44,269 bases of DNA from Gnetum montanum (lineage: Eukaryota; Streptophyta; Gnetopsida; Gnetales; Gnetaceae). Where the stretch lies: assembly GCA_015680685.1 (NCBI GenBank), contig MNCI01037738.1:3413-47681 (forward strand). The letters are read 5' to 3'. Below are positions 23,446 through 34,420 of this stretch, piece after piece. Under the pieces are notes generated by a model, which made no database searches, was not told the DNA's origin, and saw only the letters and a program-made list of their open reading frames with translations. Position numbers and translations under genes: made by a program. How positions within the stretch are numbered: the first letter of the stretch is position 1; each line of letters opens with the position of its first letter.

Positions 23446-24560
23446 TATATATTTGACAAGTGTTATCCTCATAACACTTGTCAAATATAGATTTTATTTC
23501 TTTGGAAGTTGTAATCCCTTAGGATAGTTACAACTAAAACTCTAAGATATTTGTAGTTAATTTTGATTTTCATCACCAAGAAGACACTTGCCAAGTGTGG
23601 CTTAAAATTCTTATAACTGTCCATGGAAGTTATAACTTCTTAAGTGGTTAAGATTAAATATCTTAGATATTTGTTAATCCTCTCATGATTATTGTAAGTA
23701 CCCAAAGCCATTATAAAAAGGCTTCAAAGGTAGAAATAAAAAAGGCTTTTTGGGGGGAAGAAAAAATTTGAAGATTTCTTGCTAAAGACATCATTTTAGC
23801 CTCTTTGTTTTAATTTTTTGAGTTCATTCTTTTCTATTTTGTTTTAGTTGCTTAGCTAGTGGTTTAATTAGTATCATGCTTGGTATTTAAATTCGGGTTT
23901 TTTTTAGATCGCTTTTATAGTTCTTTATTACTTGATAGTAGACAAGCTCAAGTTGGAAAGCCTGATGAGAAACTTAATAGAGAAGTTTATTATCATGCAA
24001 CATTTAAGGCTAGTATTATGATTGTTGTAAGAGAGCCTCTACTATAGAAAAGCTAGTTGAACAATTCAATAGTCTAGAGGGTTAAAAAAATATTTAGTAT
24101 TTTAATAGGACTAAAATACCTTTTCAATTTTTAAAGTATATTTCTTTGGTATTTCAATCAAAAATTGTCAAATCTTTGAAAGCTCTATTGTATGCAATCA
24201 TTAACAGCTATTATCTAGCCAAAATAGAGGCTCACATGTGTTATTCTATGTAGCAATTTTTGGTAGTATAGTAGGGTTATTTTTAAGAAATTGCTAATTT
24301 GAGCCTAGAAAATTTGAACATTTCATAGATATTGAATTAGGGGTAACTTTATTGTGAAGTGTTTCCTTGTATTAATTTACCTTGTTTAAATATTTGAGAT
24401 TTTTACACAAATCTACTTTCTTTTCTTTCTCTTTCCATTCAATCTTACTCTATTTCTAGTTTTCTTGTGGAACTTTCTCCCTTCAAGGGAAATTAGGAGT
24501 AGATTGGAAAAGTTGTGCTCAAATGGTTTTTACAAATTTTATTTTTTATGAGTAGGTATT
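23446..24560 (+). repeat. LTR-B copy (sense)
   Basis: Inverted relative to 1446-2640 and 31121-31961. U3 holds repeated GGAAGTTGTAAT/GGAAGTTATAAC motifs (23505-23640) and a TATA-like CATTATAAAAAGG at 23710-23722. The 3' part matches the other copies through TTTTCTTGTGGAACTTTCTC (24460-24480). The exact ends are uncertain, and no target duplication was found. Confidence 0.6.
23448..23489. repeat. Perfect 19-bp hairpin at the LTR-B edge
   Basis: TATATTTGACAAGTGTTAT, a 4-nt CCTC loop, then its exact reverse complement. Degenerate TTGACAAGTG/ACTTGCCAAGTG motifs recur nearby at 2470 and 23585. Confidence 0.9.
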
Positions 24561-24768
24561 ATAAGGATTGTATAGCGTAAGTGATTAAACAAAATAAGAA
24601 TATCCAAAAACTCATAGTATTTTACAAAGTTGGCCGAATCTCTTTCATGATAGCCGATTACAATGTTATACATAACCTAACTATTTCAACATTCACAACA
24701 GCAAACACATACTCACGTTTAACTACTGAGTCTCTTTGGAGGTATCTAGGCCTTGGTGTTGCCAGAGA

Positions 24769-26950
24769 CTAGCAAGCATCTAAACCCTGTTCGAGGCACT
24801 CATTGGTGGTCATGTACCAAATGGTCACCAACACCTTTATGTCGTATATGATCTTAAAAATCTTAATATCAACTATAGTTTTAGGACCAATAAGTTGTAG
24901 TAGAGGTTTGGATAAATTGATTTGAATCTTGAGTGTTTTATTTTCATTTTTTATTTTCTCATTCTCAATCTTTTCCAACGACTTCATGTTTTCATTTCCT
25001 TTGTTATAAAATTTTACCTAAATTTTGTGGCAATGGCTTCAACTGCATGCATTTTATCTTTAGCTTCATTTATATCTACCATAAGGGTATTGTTATCTGC
25101 TACAAGTTCTTAATTAATATTATCAAGAACCTTGCATTGTTCTTTCATTCTAGAGTTGATGAAGCATCATGGTTGGCCACATGGACAAGATGTCGTCGAT
25201 GTGATCTCGTCAATGAGATGTTGTCGATGTGATATTGTCAACATAGGGTTTAACCCATTGACATGTACCTATCGACGGGGATCCCTGTTTTACCTATAAA
25301 TACATGCTCACTAGCCATATTTATGGCATAAGTTTCATAAGTGTAGCGAAGCTCTAGCAATTTTTCCACTTGAAAGTTAAAATATTTTCTAAGTGCTTGT
25401 AGTAGGAGTTAAAGAGTGTACGGGTCTTTATTCAAGCACCATTGTACCTAAGCACTGTAGTGTGTGTGGCAATAAAGACAAGCTTTTTGATAAACCTTGC
25501 AACACTTTGAAATAAATTAATTATTTCCTTTGTGCATTTAATATTTTAAGCAGTTTCCTTTAATGCTTTAACTAATTAAAGTAATTAAATTAAGCTAATT
25601 TAAGCTAGATTAAGATAGATTAAATAGTGATTAATTAAGCACATAAGTACAACCACTTTGAGCATACGCTTGGCACTTGGTAATCCTAGTAATGCTTAAC
25701 ATTGGATAACCTAGTAGCATTAAGCATGTTTAGGATGTGTACAACAAGTGGGAATAAATGCTTATGTTAGGATTAGTTAAATGTTAGTTGATTAGAGTAA
25801 ATTAGCAATTAAATATATAATTCTTTATTCTTTATTTTTAGGTGACTTAGAACATAAAACATAATAATGATACAAATCATATGTCGTAGTTGCACAACCA
25901 TACCTTTGCATTTCACAAGTGTAATTGGGAAGACCATGATTGTAACGGTTAGTTTTACCTCATAGAGAACTAGTGTACTTAGAAGGTTATAAGTCCATGA
26001 AATTCAACTGAATCACATGTGAACGCTTAGTGATTCATATGGTTGGATGTAGGTTCTACTCATTACTCATTAAGAGTACTTATTTTTAAGCTCCTTTATT
26101 TTTTCTTCATACATTTTCATGGAGAAATTTTTTAGAAATGGAGATTTTACAATAAGAAAATCCATTTTAGTGCAATAATGTTCTTGACCTTGAATTTTAA
26201 AAATAGACATAGAACATCTAGAAATACAAAATTTAACATTTAAAATAAATTTATGTCCTCAAAGAACATTACATCCTTTAATCAACAAAAAATGATAGTC
26301 ATAGAGTACATAAAAATCATTGATACATTTGATTAATAGAAAAAATTAAAGCATTCAAATCAAGAGAAGCCCTCATCATTACCAAAAGTGAGAAAAAAAA
26401 AAGACTTTAAGTTTAGAACTCAAGGACCCCTAAAACTTCTCGAAGGCTACTTGAGGATCCCTCAAGATCCCCTAGAAGATCATTCAAATATTTCAAAGTC
26501 TCTTCAAGATCTCTTACACTAAACTCCTCAAAAACCTTACAAAGTTGTAAGAAAATTGGAATATCTACTCTAGTGGACTAAAATAAAAATTTAAAAACAA
26601 TGGAAATTAAAATGACTTATGTAGCCATGGAAATGGTACCCATGGTGTTTCTACTATAAAAGGTAGCACCATTAGCTTCTAAAATAGTGTGTTTGGAGGC
26701 TACGTATGCCTACAAAACAAGCACTTGTTGGAATACATCTACCACATTAGACATCATTTTGTCACATTTACTGTATCTATTACTATATATGCCTTTCATC
26801 CTACTACATTGATCATTGCTTCTATTGTATAAACCAACCAAGAAATTGGAAATTAAAACCCTCTCAAGATTCAAGATTTCTTAAAGGCCCCCTTGAGCTC
26901 TTCCTCATCATAAGCTCTAACTGTAGAAAAAGAATTGACAACAATAGCAC
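24769..26950 (-). pseudogene. Degenerate coiled-coil ORF of a retroelement, split by a solo LTR
   Basis: Minus-strand translation is rich in helical Leu/Lys/Glu heptad-like sequence. Upstream of the LTR come EELKGAFKKS (about 26880), FEEFSVRDLEETLKYLNDLL (about 26460-26520) and MYEEKIKELKN (about 26085-26120). On the far side follow MKEQCKVLDNIN (about 25110-25145), INEAKDKMHAVEAIA (about 25025-25075) and ENEKIKNENKTLKIQINL (about 24915-24970). Stops are frequent. It resembles in kind the coiled-coil part of the family A extra ORF but does not align with it by eye, so it may belong to a related element. The solo LTR at 25157-26072 separates the halves. Confidence 0.45.
25157..26072 (+). mobile_element. 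Solo LTR (LTR-A relative) with 5-bp target duplication
   Basis: It begins TGATGAAGC and ends ACTCATTA (decayed TCATCA). The flanks AGAGT at 25152-25156 and 26073-26077 are identical. U3 carries GATGTGATCTCGTCAATGAG-type repeats and CTATAAATACATG near 25295-25308. The R/U5 section AATAAAGACAAGC...CCTTGCAACACTT (25470-25507) matches LTR-A. It has no primer site or internal region, so it is a solo LTR of 916 bp. It is antisense to the coiled-coil ORF around it. Confidence 0.88.
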
Positions 26951-27639
26951 CTAAATTTTGCAAGCTTTGGTTCTAAAACAAAATGGTGGTAGATATAACC
27001 TGGAAACATATGAATTTATACATTTTTATTTTTTATTTTAAAAAGGCTCAACATGGATAATGTGGCTTTAGATATTTTATTTTTACTATATGTATTCTTT
27101 TGAGTTCAATATATAGTAGATAAATATATAAAATAAAATATTCAAATTATATCCCCAAACTAATGTATTCTTCTCCTTTAACTTTGGTTTAAGAACACTC
27201 ATGAATATAAACTATTTTGTTAAATATTAGAGTTACTTAACATAGCTAGTAAATTAAAATAAGAGGCAAGACATATGACTATAAATTTGGCTTTGGATGC
27301 TAGGAAAGAGCATTTTAGTTTGGAATAAGATGTTTAAAAAATTTAAATTTTGTTTTCTCTAATAGGATAATTTGAATGTTAAGAGTGAGTGTTATTATTA
27401 ATCTACTTCTATTTCTTTTAAAAAATTTTGTTTATCATATTGTAAAAACATTTATATATGTCCATTATCTCATGCTTATTTGCTGAGATTAGCAAAACCT
27501 TGAGTGTTTGAGAGTGTTAATGGAATCAAAATAAACTAAATAAGTTTTTAAAATTTTATCTTATTTTATTAATAATATGATTTATTAATTTACTTTTCTT
27601 TGTGAAATAGGTTAAACTAAAACTATTTGAATAGGGAAC

Positions 27640-27880
27640 AAGGCTAACTATATCATACATTAATGTGGACCCATGGAGCTTATGAAGACTTTTTGAATTA
27701 ATATTTCCTTAAAATTAAGTGATTCAACTATTATGAAGGTATAACTATTTGTATGGTTCTATAACCACTTTAATTAGTTGTAACTTCCAAAGTGGTGAAA
27801 TGTCCAATTACCAAACTAGTTATACCTTTGTAATCTTATATATGTAATTTTGGTGAGTAATAAAAGAAGTTAACTTTTGA
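27640..27880 (+). repeat. Possible LTR-B-like U3 fragment
   Basis: Contains AGTTGTAACTTCCAAAGTGG and GGTATAACTATTTGTATGG-type motifs, then TTATATATG, reminiscent of the LTR-B U3. The match is weak and boundaries were not found. The flanking sequence 26951-27639 shows nothing that I can identify. Confidence 0.25.
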
Positions 27881-28153
27881 TGTTTTAAATCACATCCTAG
27901 TTTTAGCATTAAAGCCTGGTTTAGCATGTATGTCATTGAGAAGTATTCTTGACTATGACAACAATCAATGATAAACTTATTTATAAAATAGATAAGTTCA
28001 TTTTTATTTACTCTTCCAAAAAGAAAGTATTACCATTCATGTTTTTGAAAGGAAAGTAACTTTACATTATTTAGGAATAAATAGTGTGCTATGAGTTTAT
28101 TATAATTTCCAAGAAATAGAAAGTATTGTTTGCATGATCCTAGAAATAGGTAA

Positions 28154-28780
28154 TGTTTATCTTTATTATTATTCTAATAGAGAACACTTTTTCCAGATTT
28201 TCTTTATTGCATTTTTTGGTTAGCAATAGATATTAAAGTTCTACAAATAGCACCTGTAACCAAGCATTATCTCAAAATATTCACTCACTATATGAGTTAA
28301 TAAAAAGAATTATTTCATATATCTTAGAACTTAATCTTATATTTATTTAATGATTAGGTTGATTTAGACAATATAACTATATGCTATACTAGTTTGACAA
28401 TTTTATTCTTGTATTATTCCTTTATAAGTTATCACCCTAATTTTTTACTCATCATTTTTTGTGGTTCTATTGCTAGCAACAACACCAAAATGATGGACCA
28501 AAATTATGGAAATAGCTCGTAAAGGAATAATATGAGAATAAGTAGCATAGTAGAGTAGTTATATTGCCTACATCAATCCTAACATTAAATAAGTGTAAAA
28601 TTAAGTTCAAAAATATATGGAATAACTCTTTTTATTAACTTACATAATGAGTGAATATTGTAAGATAATTCCTAGTTAATGATTCTATTTCTAGAACCTT
28701 AGTTCCTACTACTAGCTAGAAGAAATACTAAGGAAAACTTAGGAAAGTATTGTCTATTACAATCATAATAAGTATAAACA
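28154..28780. repeat. Imperfect inverted repeat with LTR-like inner ends
   Basis: The arms 28154-28454 and 28491-28780 are reverse complements with substitutions; for example TGTTTATCTTTATTATTATT pairs with TGTTTATACTTATTATGATT. The left arm's inner end reads CTCATCA and the right arm's reads TGATGG. The 36-bp spacer holds a minus-strand TGGTGTTGTTGCTAGCAA at 28487-28470, close to a decayed tRNA-Asp primer site. This suggests two short LTRs in inverted orientation, or a foldback element. Confidence 0.6.
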
Positions 28781-30772
28781 TTATCTATTTTCTTCATAAC
28801 AATCTTTTAAAAGACTCAATAAATAGTATCTTGCTTTCAAAATTTTAATGATGGTTCTATGTCCTCCATAATGACCTTCTTCTTCTCCCTCATGTGTGGT
28901 TGTAATAATTTTCTTCTATTATGTTTTTTACACACATCTTCTCAAAACATTATCTCTACAATGATTGAAAAAAATTCATTCAGGAAATAAATAATTCTAA
29001 TCATTCATAAGGAAATAACGTTTCTATTTGTATGTTAAATTGTCTAGAAAATTTTATTTTTCCAAGAATTGTTGAATAGGGTGATACCATGTCTTACTGG
29101 AATATTGGAATAAGTTTACCAAGAATCTTTCTTTGTCCTCATCAAACCTAAGTTGTGTAAGGTGATGTGGCATCACATTTTTTGTCTTTTTTTATCAACA
29201 ATTTTTAGGTCAAATTTCTATCATAAAAGGATCCATATAATAATCTTGAAATTTACCTTATTTTTATTCATTCAAAACTAGATTGCTAAATGGTCCATAT
29301 GTAGTTAAATTTCATACCCTAGAATGTAATTTCTAAATTTATCCAATGTCATAAAACTTGTAATAGTTGCTTTTCTATTATGGTATAGTTACATTGTGCT
29401 TTATTAAACTACTTATTAATGTAGAATATGAGATAAGGTCATCCATCATCATTATTTTGACTAATCATGGCTCTCATGGAATGAAAAGAGACATTAGTCA
29501 TGATGTGGAAAGGTTTTTTCCAATTAGATTTCTAAAGAATAGGTGTCTTGAGTAGGCATTCTTTAAGAATTTTAAGTGTTCTTTTTTGTATTTTTCATTC
29601 CAATTAAACAAAGTATATTTTTATAGTAATTTGATTAATGGTGCAATAATTTTACTAAAGTTAGGGATAAAACTCTAGTAATATCCAATGTGTCCTAAGA
29701 AGGATCTCAAATCCTTAAGTTTTGATAGTGTAGGGATTTTCTTAATGGTTATAACTTTTTTTTAGATCAATTTGGATTTCTTCCTTAGAGATTTGATAAC
29801 CTAAGATGATTTCTTCCTTTACCATAAAAAAGCATCTATATCAACTTAACCTTAGATTATACTCCTCACATCTTATTAAAACTTTTTTTAGGTTTTGTAA
29901 TGTATCTTTAAAACTATGACTAAAGATCAAAAAATAATTCATGAACACCTATACTAACTATCCTATCACGCCATAAAAAATATTATATATTAACTGTTGG
30001 AAGGTAGCAGTGACATTATACAATCCAAAGGGCATCACTTTATAAGTAAAAGTTCCCCATCGGCATGTAAATGTAGTCTCATGTTGATTCTTTGAAGTGA
30101 TTACATTTTTATTATAACTACTATATCCATCAAGAAAATGGTAATATTAATTTCTTACTATTCTATCTAAAATTTGATTAGCAAAAGATAAGGAAAAATG
30201 ATCTTTGTGTATTACTAGATTCAACATTCTATACTAAACATAGATGCTTCATTTATTTCCTTCTTTTGATACTACAATGAGAGGACTTACCCACATAAAG
30301 TTAGAGATTGAGTAAATAAATCCTATAGTTAGTAGTTTTTCTATTTCCTTCCTAATGACTTCCTATATCATTGGATTTGCTATTTTTTTATCTCTGTTGT
30401 GCAAGTTTTATGGTATTGTTAGTGTAAATTTTATATTGACAAATATGAGCTAGAATATCCTTAACATCATGATGAGTTTAGGAAAATGCATCCTTCTATT
30501 CCTTGAGCATTCTTTTCAATTTTTGTTTCTAGGACTAGTATGTTATGCATTGATGACCATAGGTCAGTTATAATCAATCATCACATAATTAATGTTTTCA
30601 AGTACCTTTGGTGGTTTTAACTTGTCATCTTGATTAATTATTTTAATTATCAAAGTTTCAAAGAACTTACAATCTAAAATAGTATCTTTAGCTACTAACT
30701 CCTAAGTGGATTCATCTGGATTTTGGAAAATATTAACTTGTTACTTCAAGTCTCCCATACATACCTTCATCT
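28781..30772 (-). pseudogene. Gypsy pol fragment (family C, copy 2): RT, RNase H, integrase zinc finger
   Basis: On the minus strand RT occupies about 30500-29700, with the same blocks as 1-1445. The RNase H end (WILL...KFDLKIVDKK) is near 29170-29230. A zinc-finger region resembling MREKKVIMEDIEPSLKIL is near 28840-28905. It then meets the inverted repeat near 28781. Stops are frequent. The part from 29317 onward is the direct duplicate of the window start. Confidence 0.7.
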
Positions 30773-31120
30773 CTCCTAGTCTAATTATTGGTGATTATTT
30801 GGTACTGCCAACATTTGGCCTCCCTGCTTGTGACTTGAATCACGAGAAACAAAGGTGTTCCATCAAATAGGGTTTAGATGCTTGTTGGTATCTGGAAACA
30901 CCAAGGCCCAAATACCTCCAAATAAACTCAATTATTATAGAGAAAACTAAGCATACATGTGTGTTTGTTGTTGTGAATGTTGAAATGCTAGGGTTTGTGT
31001 ATGAAATTGTAACTAGCTATCATAAAATAAATTCAGCTAGCTTTGTCAAATACTGTGAGTTGTTCAAGGCTCCTATTTTGTCAAATCACTTAGTCTATAT
31101 AGTCCCTATAGTACATTATT
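30773..31120. other. 348-bp segment present only in copy 2
   Basis: In copy 1 the RT side (ending CATACCTTCATCT) joins LTR-B (TGTAACAAATAAA) directly. Here 348 bp intervene. I see no terminal repeats or target duplication and cannot tell an insertion from a deletion in copy 1. Confidence 0.7.
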
Positions 31121-31961
31121 TGTAACAAATAAAATTTCATAAAAATTTTTGAAGACAATTATGCCAATCTACTCCTAATTTCTCCTAGAGAGAAAATTCC
31201 ACAAGACAACTAGAAATGGAATGAGATTCAATGGGTTTTAAAAAGGGAAAAGAAAAGAAAGTAGATTTTTTTGGGATCTCAAACATTTAGGCAAGATAAA
31301 TTGACATGAGGAAACACTTCGCAATAAAGATATTCCAATTCACTCTATTATGAATTGTCCAAACCTTGTGAGCTCAACAAGAAATTTCATAAAAGACATA
31401 TTTATTTAACTACCAAAACACTTTGTAAATGACAAAGTACAAGCTTCTATTTGGCTAGTTAATATTGGTTAAGAATTACAAACAATAGAGCTTTTAAAAA
31501 AATTTGACAATTTCAAGATTCCAATATTAAGGCAATAAACTTTAAAAATAAAGAAGCTATTTTAGTCATCTCAAAGTATCAAATATTTTCTAGATTCCCT
31601 AGACTCAAATAGGCAATTTCTATAAGACATTACTATTAAATTTCTTAAGATGCTTTTCTAATACAATATAAGCTCTTATATGGCAAACTTAATAGAAGTC
31701 TAATATTGTGTAAACTGAGCTATAAAGGCAACCTAGAGAAATCCCAAAATTAAATGCTAAGCATAATACTATCCAGACCATTAGCTAAGCAACTAAAAAA
31801 AATAGGAAGAAATGAACTCATAAGATTAAAACAAAGTAGCTAAATTGATGTCTTTAGCAAGCCAGACTTTACAATCTTCTAAGTATCTTTGCCCCCCAAT
31901 CCTTCTCATTTTTTTAAATAAAGTAATTAAATTGATGATCTTCCCACCACTTCCTTTTTTT
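31121..31961 (-). repeat. LTR-B copy (antisense), cut by an assembly gap
   Basis: Parallel to 1446-2275, starting with TGTAACAAATAAA at 31121. The U3 part is lost in the N-gap. Confidence 0.65.
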
Positions 31962-32127
31962 NNNNNNNNNNNNNNNNNNNNNNNNNNNNNNNNNNNNNNN
32001 NNNNNNNNNNNNNNNNNNNNNNNNNNNNNNNNNNNNNNNNNNNNNNNNNNNNNNNNNNNNNNNNNNNNNNNNNNNNNNNNNNNNNNNNNNNNNNNNNNNN
32101 NNNNNNNNNNNNNNNNNNNNNNNNNNN
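31962..32127. other. Assembly gap (166 N)
   Basis: A run of Ns. In copy 1 the matching interval (about 2273-2716) is about 440 bp, so the gap length does not reflect the true distance. Confidence 0.95.
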
Positions 32128-33847
32128 ATGAAACCTTTCCTTTTACGATCATGATCATATACAAACCTAAAAGCCCAAACAAGAAGCAGTTGGTCAACAT
32201 CCAATAGGTAAAGCCTTTCTATGAGCCCAAGCAAGCTAGTGCAACAAATACCTCAATGGATGGACAACCACGCTCAATTTTTCAAATCTCCTCCTTCCAA
32301 TTCAATTATGGGGGAGATGGCCATCCATGCTAACCATATACGTCACTCAACTTTTCTATTTTTTTAATACATTTTTGGTTTTTCCAAATTATTTATTTTA
32401 TACCTTTTTCATTTTAAATTTTTTTTCTATTTTACATCATGTTTTATTTTACACCATCATTAGTACATTTAAATATTTTACAATTTCTTATATATTTTAC
32501 TTTATTTTAGTGTGATTTTCTAATTTTTGTTAATAAATGTGCTTTATACCAACAGGACACAGTGGTGCTGTAGCTATTACTAATGGTGGTTTGTGGTTAT
32601 GTTTTTTTTGCTAATGTTTGGTTTCTATTTTTGAATGTTTGTACCGATGACTAAGACATGTTTCTTTTTCATGGAACAGGCAATGGGTCCACGACATCCA
32701 TCCATCCACAAAAATCTATGGTTTTCTTCATTTTGGGAATGTGAGGTCCCTTTCATTAAATAAACCTTTAATAAATTTTTAACCTAGGTGGTTTTTAGAA
32801 TTAGGAAGGATTCAAAGATTTGCACAAGGTGTGACTTCAAGGGGATTCACTACTCTTTGTACTCTTCTACTTACTTGGATGCATGAGTGTTTTCATGGAC
32901 TTCCTACCATTCTATGTTGACCATAAACAAGAAGTTAAATAAGTCTTTTCATGGTGTAGTTTTCATCTAAAACAAATCAACAAAAAACAAGAAAATAAAA
33001 GAAACAAAGAAGAAGAAGAAACTAGTGGGAATTCAAAGCATACCCCTTAGACAAATACATGGGCTACAAGCACTAGTTATGGGACTAGAAATATATGTTA
33101 CCCATGCTTGAAGCTCCCCTCTAACTAAGGCCCTCTCTCTCTTCCTACTTCCCTTTTCTTCTTTTTAAGGAACAATGGTTGTTCTATGGGAGCACTCTTA
33201 TGTCTCAAGGGGGTGGATTGGTCTTAGAGTGGAGATGCAAAGTCATTGAAAGCGATTGGTTTTGGTTTGGACTAAGGATGGATCTTCTTAGGTCATTTAA
33301 ACACAAATCCATAAGGGACTTCTTATGACCTTAATTTAAAACTCCATTCCACATTCTCCATCATCCATCCATGCTACCCATAACTTACATCATTGCTAGT
33401 GGCCATGTTCTTGTTTGGTCTCTTTGTTTGACGTACTTGAATTCTTTAGTAGAATCTACCAAGTTTTGGTCCTTAACTTTCATCAACCATTAATCACCTA
33501 TGAGGCCCACAGACTCCCTAGGTTGAGGTTATGCAAGGGAAAATAAGGCATGTGCTTGCTATGGAGAGGACCCACTTGTAGATCTTTTAGTTGGATTCAT
33601 TAAGCACCTTATCCTTAGGCATTTTTACAATTAGAATCTTTCATGCATCCAACTATGTGCTCATTTAAGTATTTTAATTCACACATTCTTCAACAAATTT
33701 TTAAATTTTTAACCTTTCAAAAATACTTTTCAATGATTTCATCATATTCTTGGCTTTCTTGAGACTTCATAGACCCAAAATTCATTCAAAAATTCCTTGT
33801 ATTTTTCAAAATTTTCATATTTTAAAATTTTAATTACAGATCCTATA

Positions 33848-33937
33848 AACGGGGCCCAATCAACGGAGCCCATGCATATACAAGGCCTTGTATACGTGGC
33901 CCTGTAGATGCGGTGCAAAAATACTATATATATGCAC
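33848..33937 (+). promoter_or_regulatory. Internal U3-like promoter module (copy 2)
   Basis: GGGGCCCAATCAACGGAGCC, GGCCTTGTATACGTGGCCC, then CTATATATATGCAC at 33924-33937, the same as 4430-4520. The TATA-like box is about 496 bp upstream of the extra ORF start at 34421. Confidence 0.5.
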
Positions 33938-33939
33938 AA

Positions 33940-33985
33940 CACCCCCTCACCCACCTCCACCCACCCCCCCACCCCCCTGCCCCTT
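33940..33985 (-). other. G-rich tract with G-quadruplex potential on the minus strand
   Basis: C-rich on the plus strand (CACCCACCCCCCCACCCCCC with flanks). The minus strand therefore has more than four runs of three or more Gs separated by 1-7 bases. It lies immediately downstream of the TATA-like box. Copy 1 has a shorter version at 4522-4540. Confidence 0.6.
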
Positions 33986-34420
33986 TCTTTAAGATTTTCA
34001 CATTTGTTCTTACATGCCCAAGGAGTTTTTGCAATTTTCAAAGCCCAAAACCTTCTAAAGCCCATAACTTCCTAACCATTTGTCTAAATCACTCCATTGT
34101 TTGGCCCTATAGCTCTCAGAGGTAAGATCTTAGTTTTTGAGGCCACAAATGTGTCATTTTTTATAGAAAATTCTTCAAGATTTTTCTAACTTCAACAAAG
34201 GTTTAACTAAGAAATCATCTTTAAAACATCAAATTATGAGAGTTAAACCTTTTGCAACAAGCTTTGGTAACACTTACAATAAAAAATTAATTAATTAATA
34301 AAATAATCAATCTACCACAATCCAATTGTAGCCAAGTATAACTAATTAACAAGATAAGGTATCCAATTATTTTAAGTTACACATTATATCTACTAATTCA
34401 TGGATGTGTTGTAACCGCAA

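Larger units (their letters stand above)
32128..34420 (+). other. Family A integrase tail and spacer (copy 2)
   Basis: Begins inside the integrase C-terminus (ATGAAACCTTTCC, equal to 2722 in copy 1), followed by the non-coding spacer parallel to 2831-4982. No functional ORF. Confidence 0.75.

Noticed and set aside
23440-25150. LTR-B (23446-24560) and the following coiled-coil stretch as one element
   Set aside because: No primer site follows the LTR, and the coding remnant is antisense to it.
31826-32234. Open frames of 106-124 residues on both strands
   Set aside because: Most of each is the 166-N gap; there is no real coding content.
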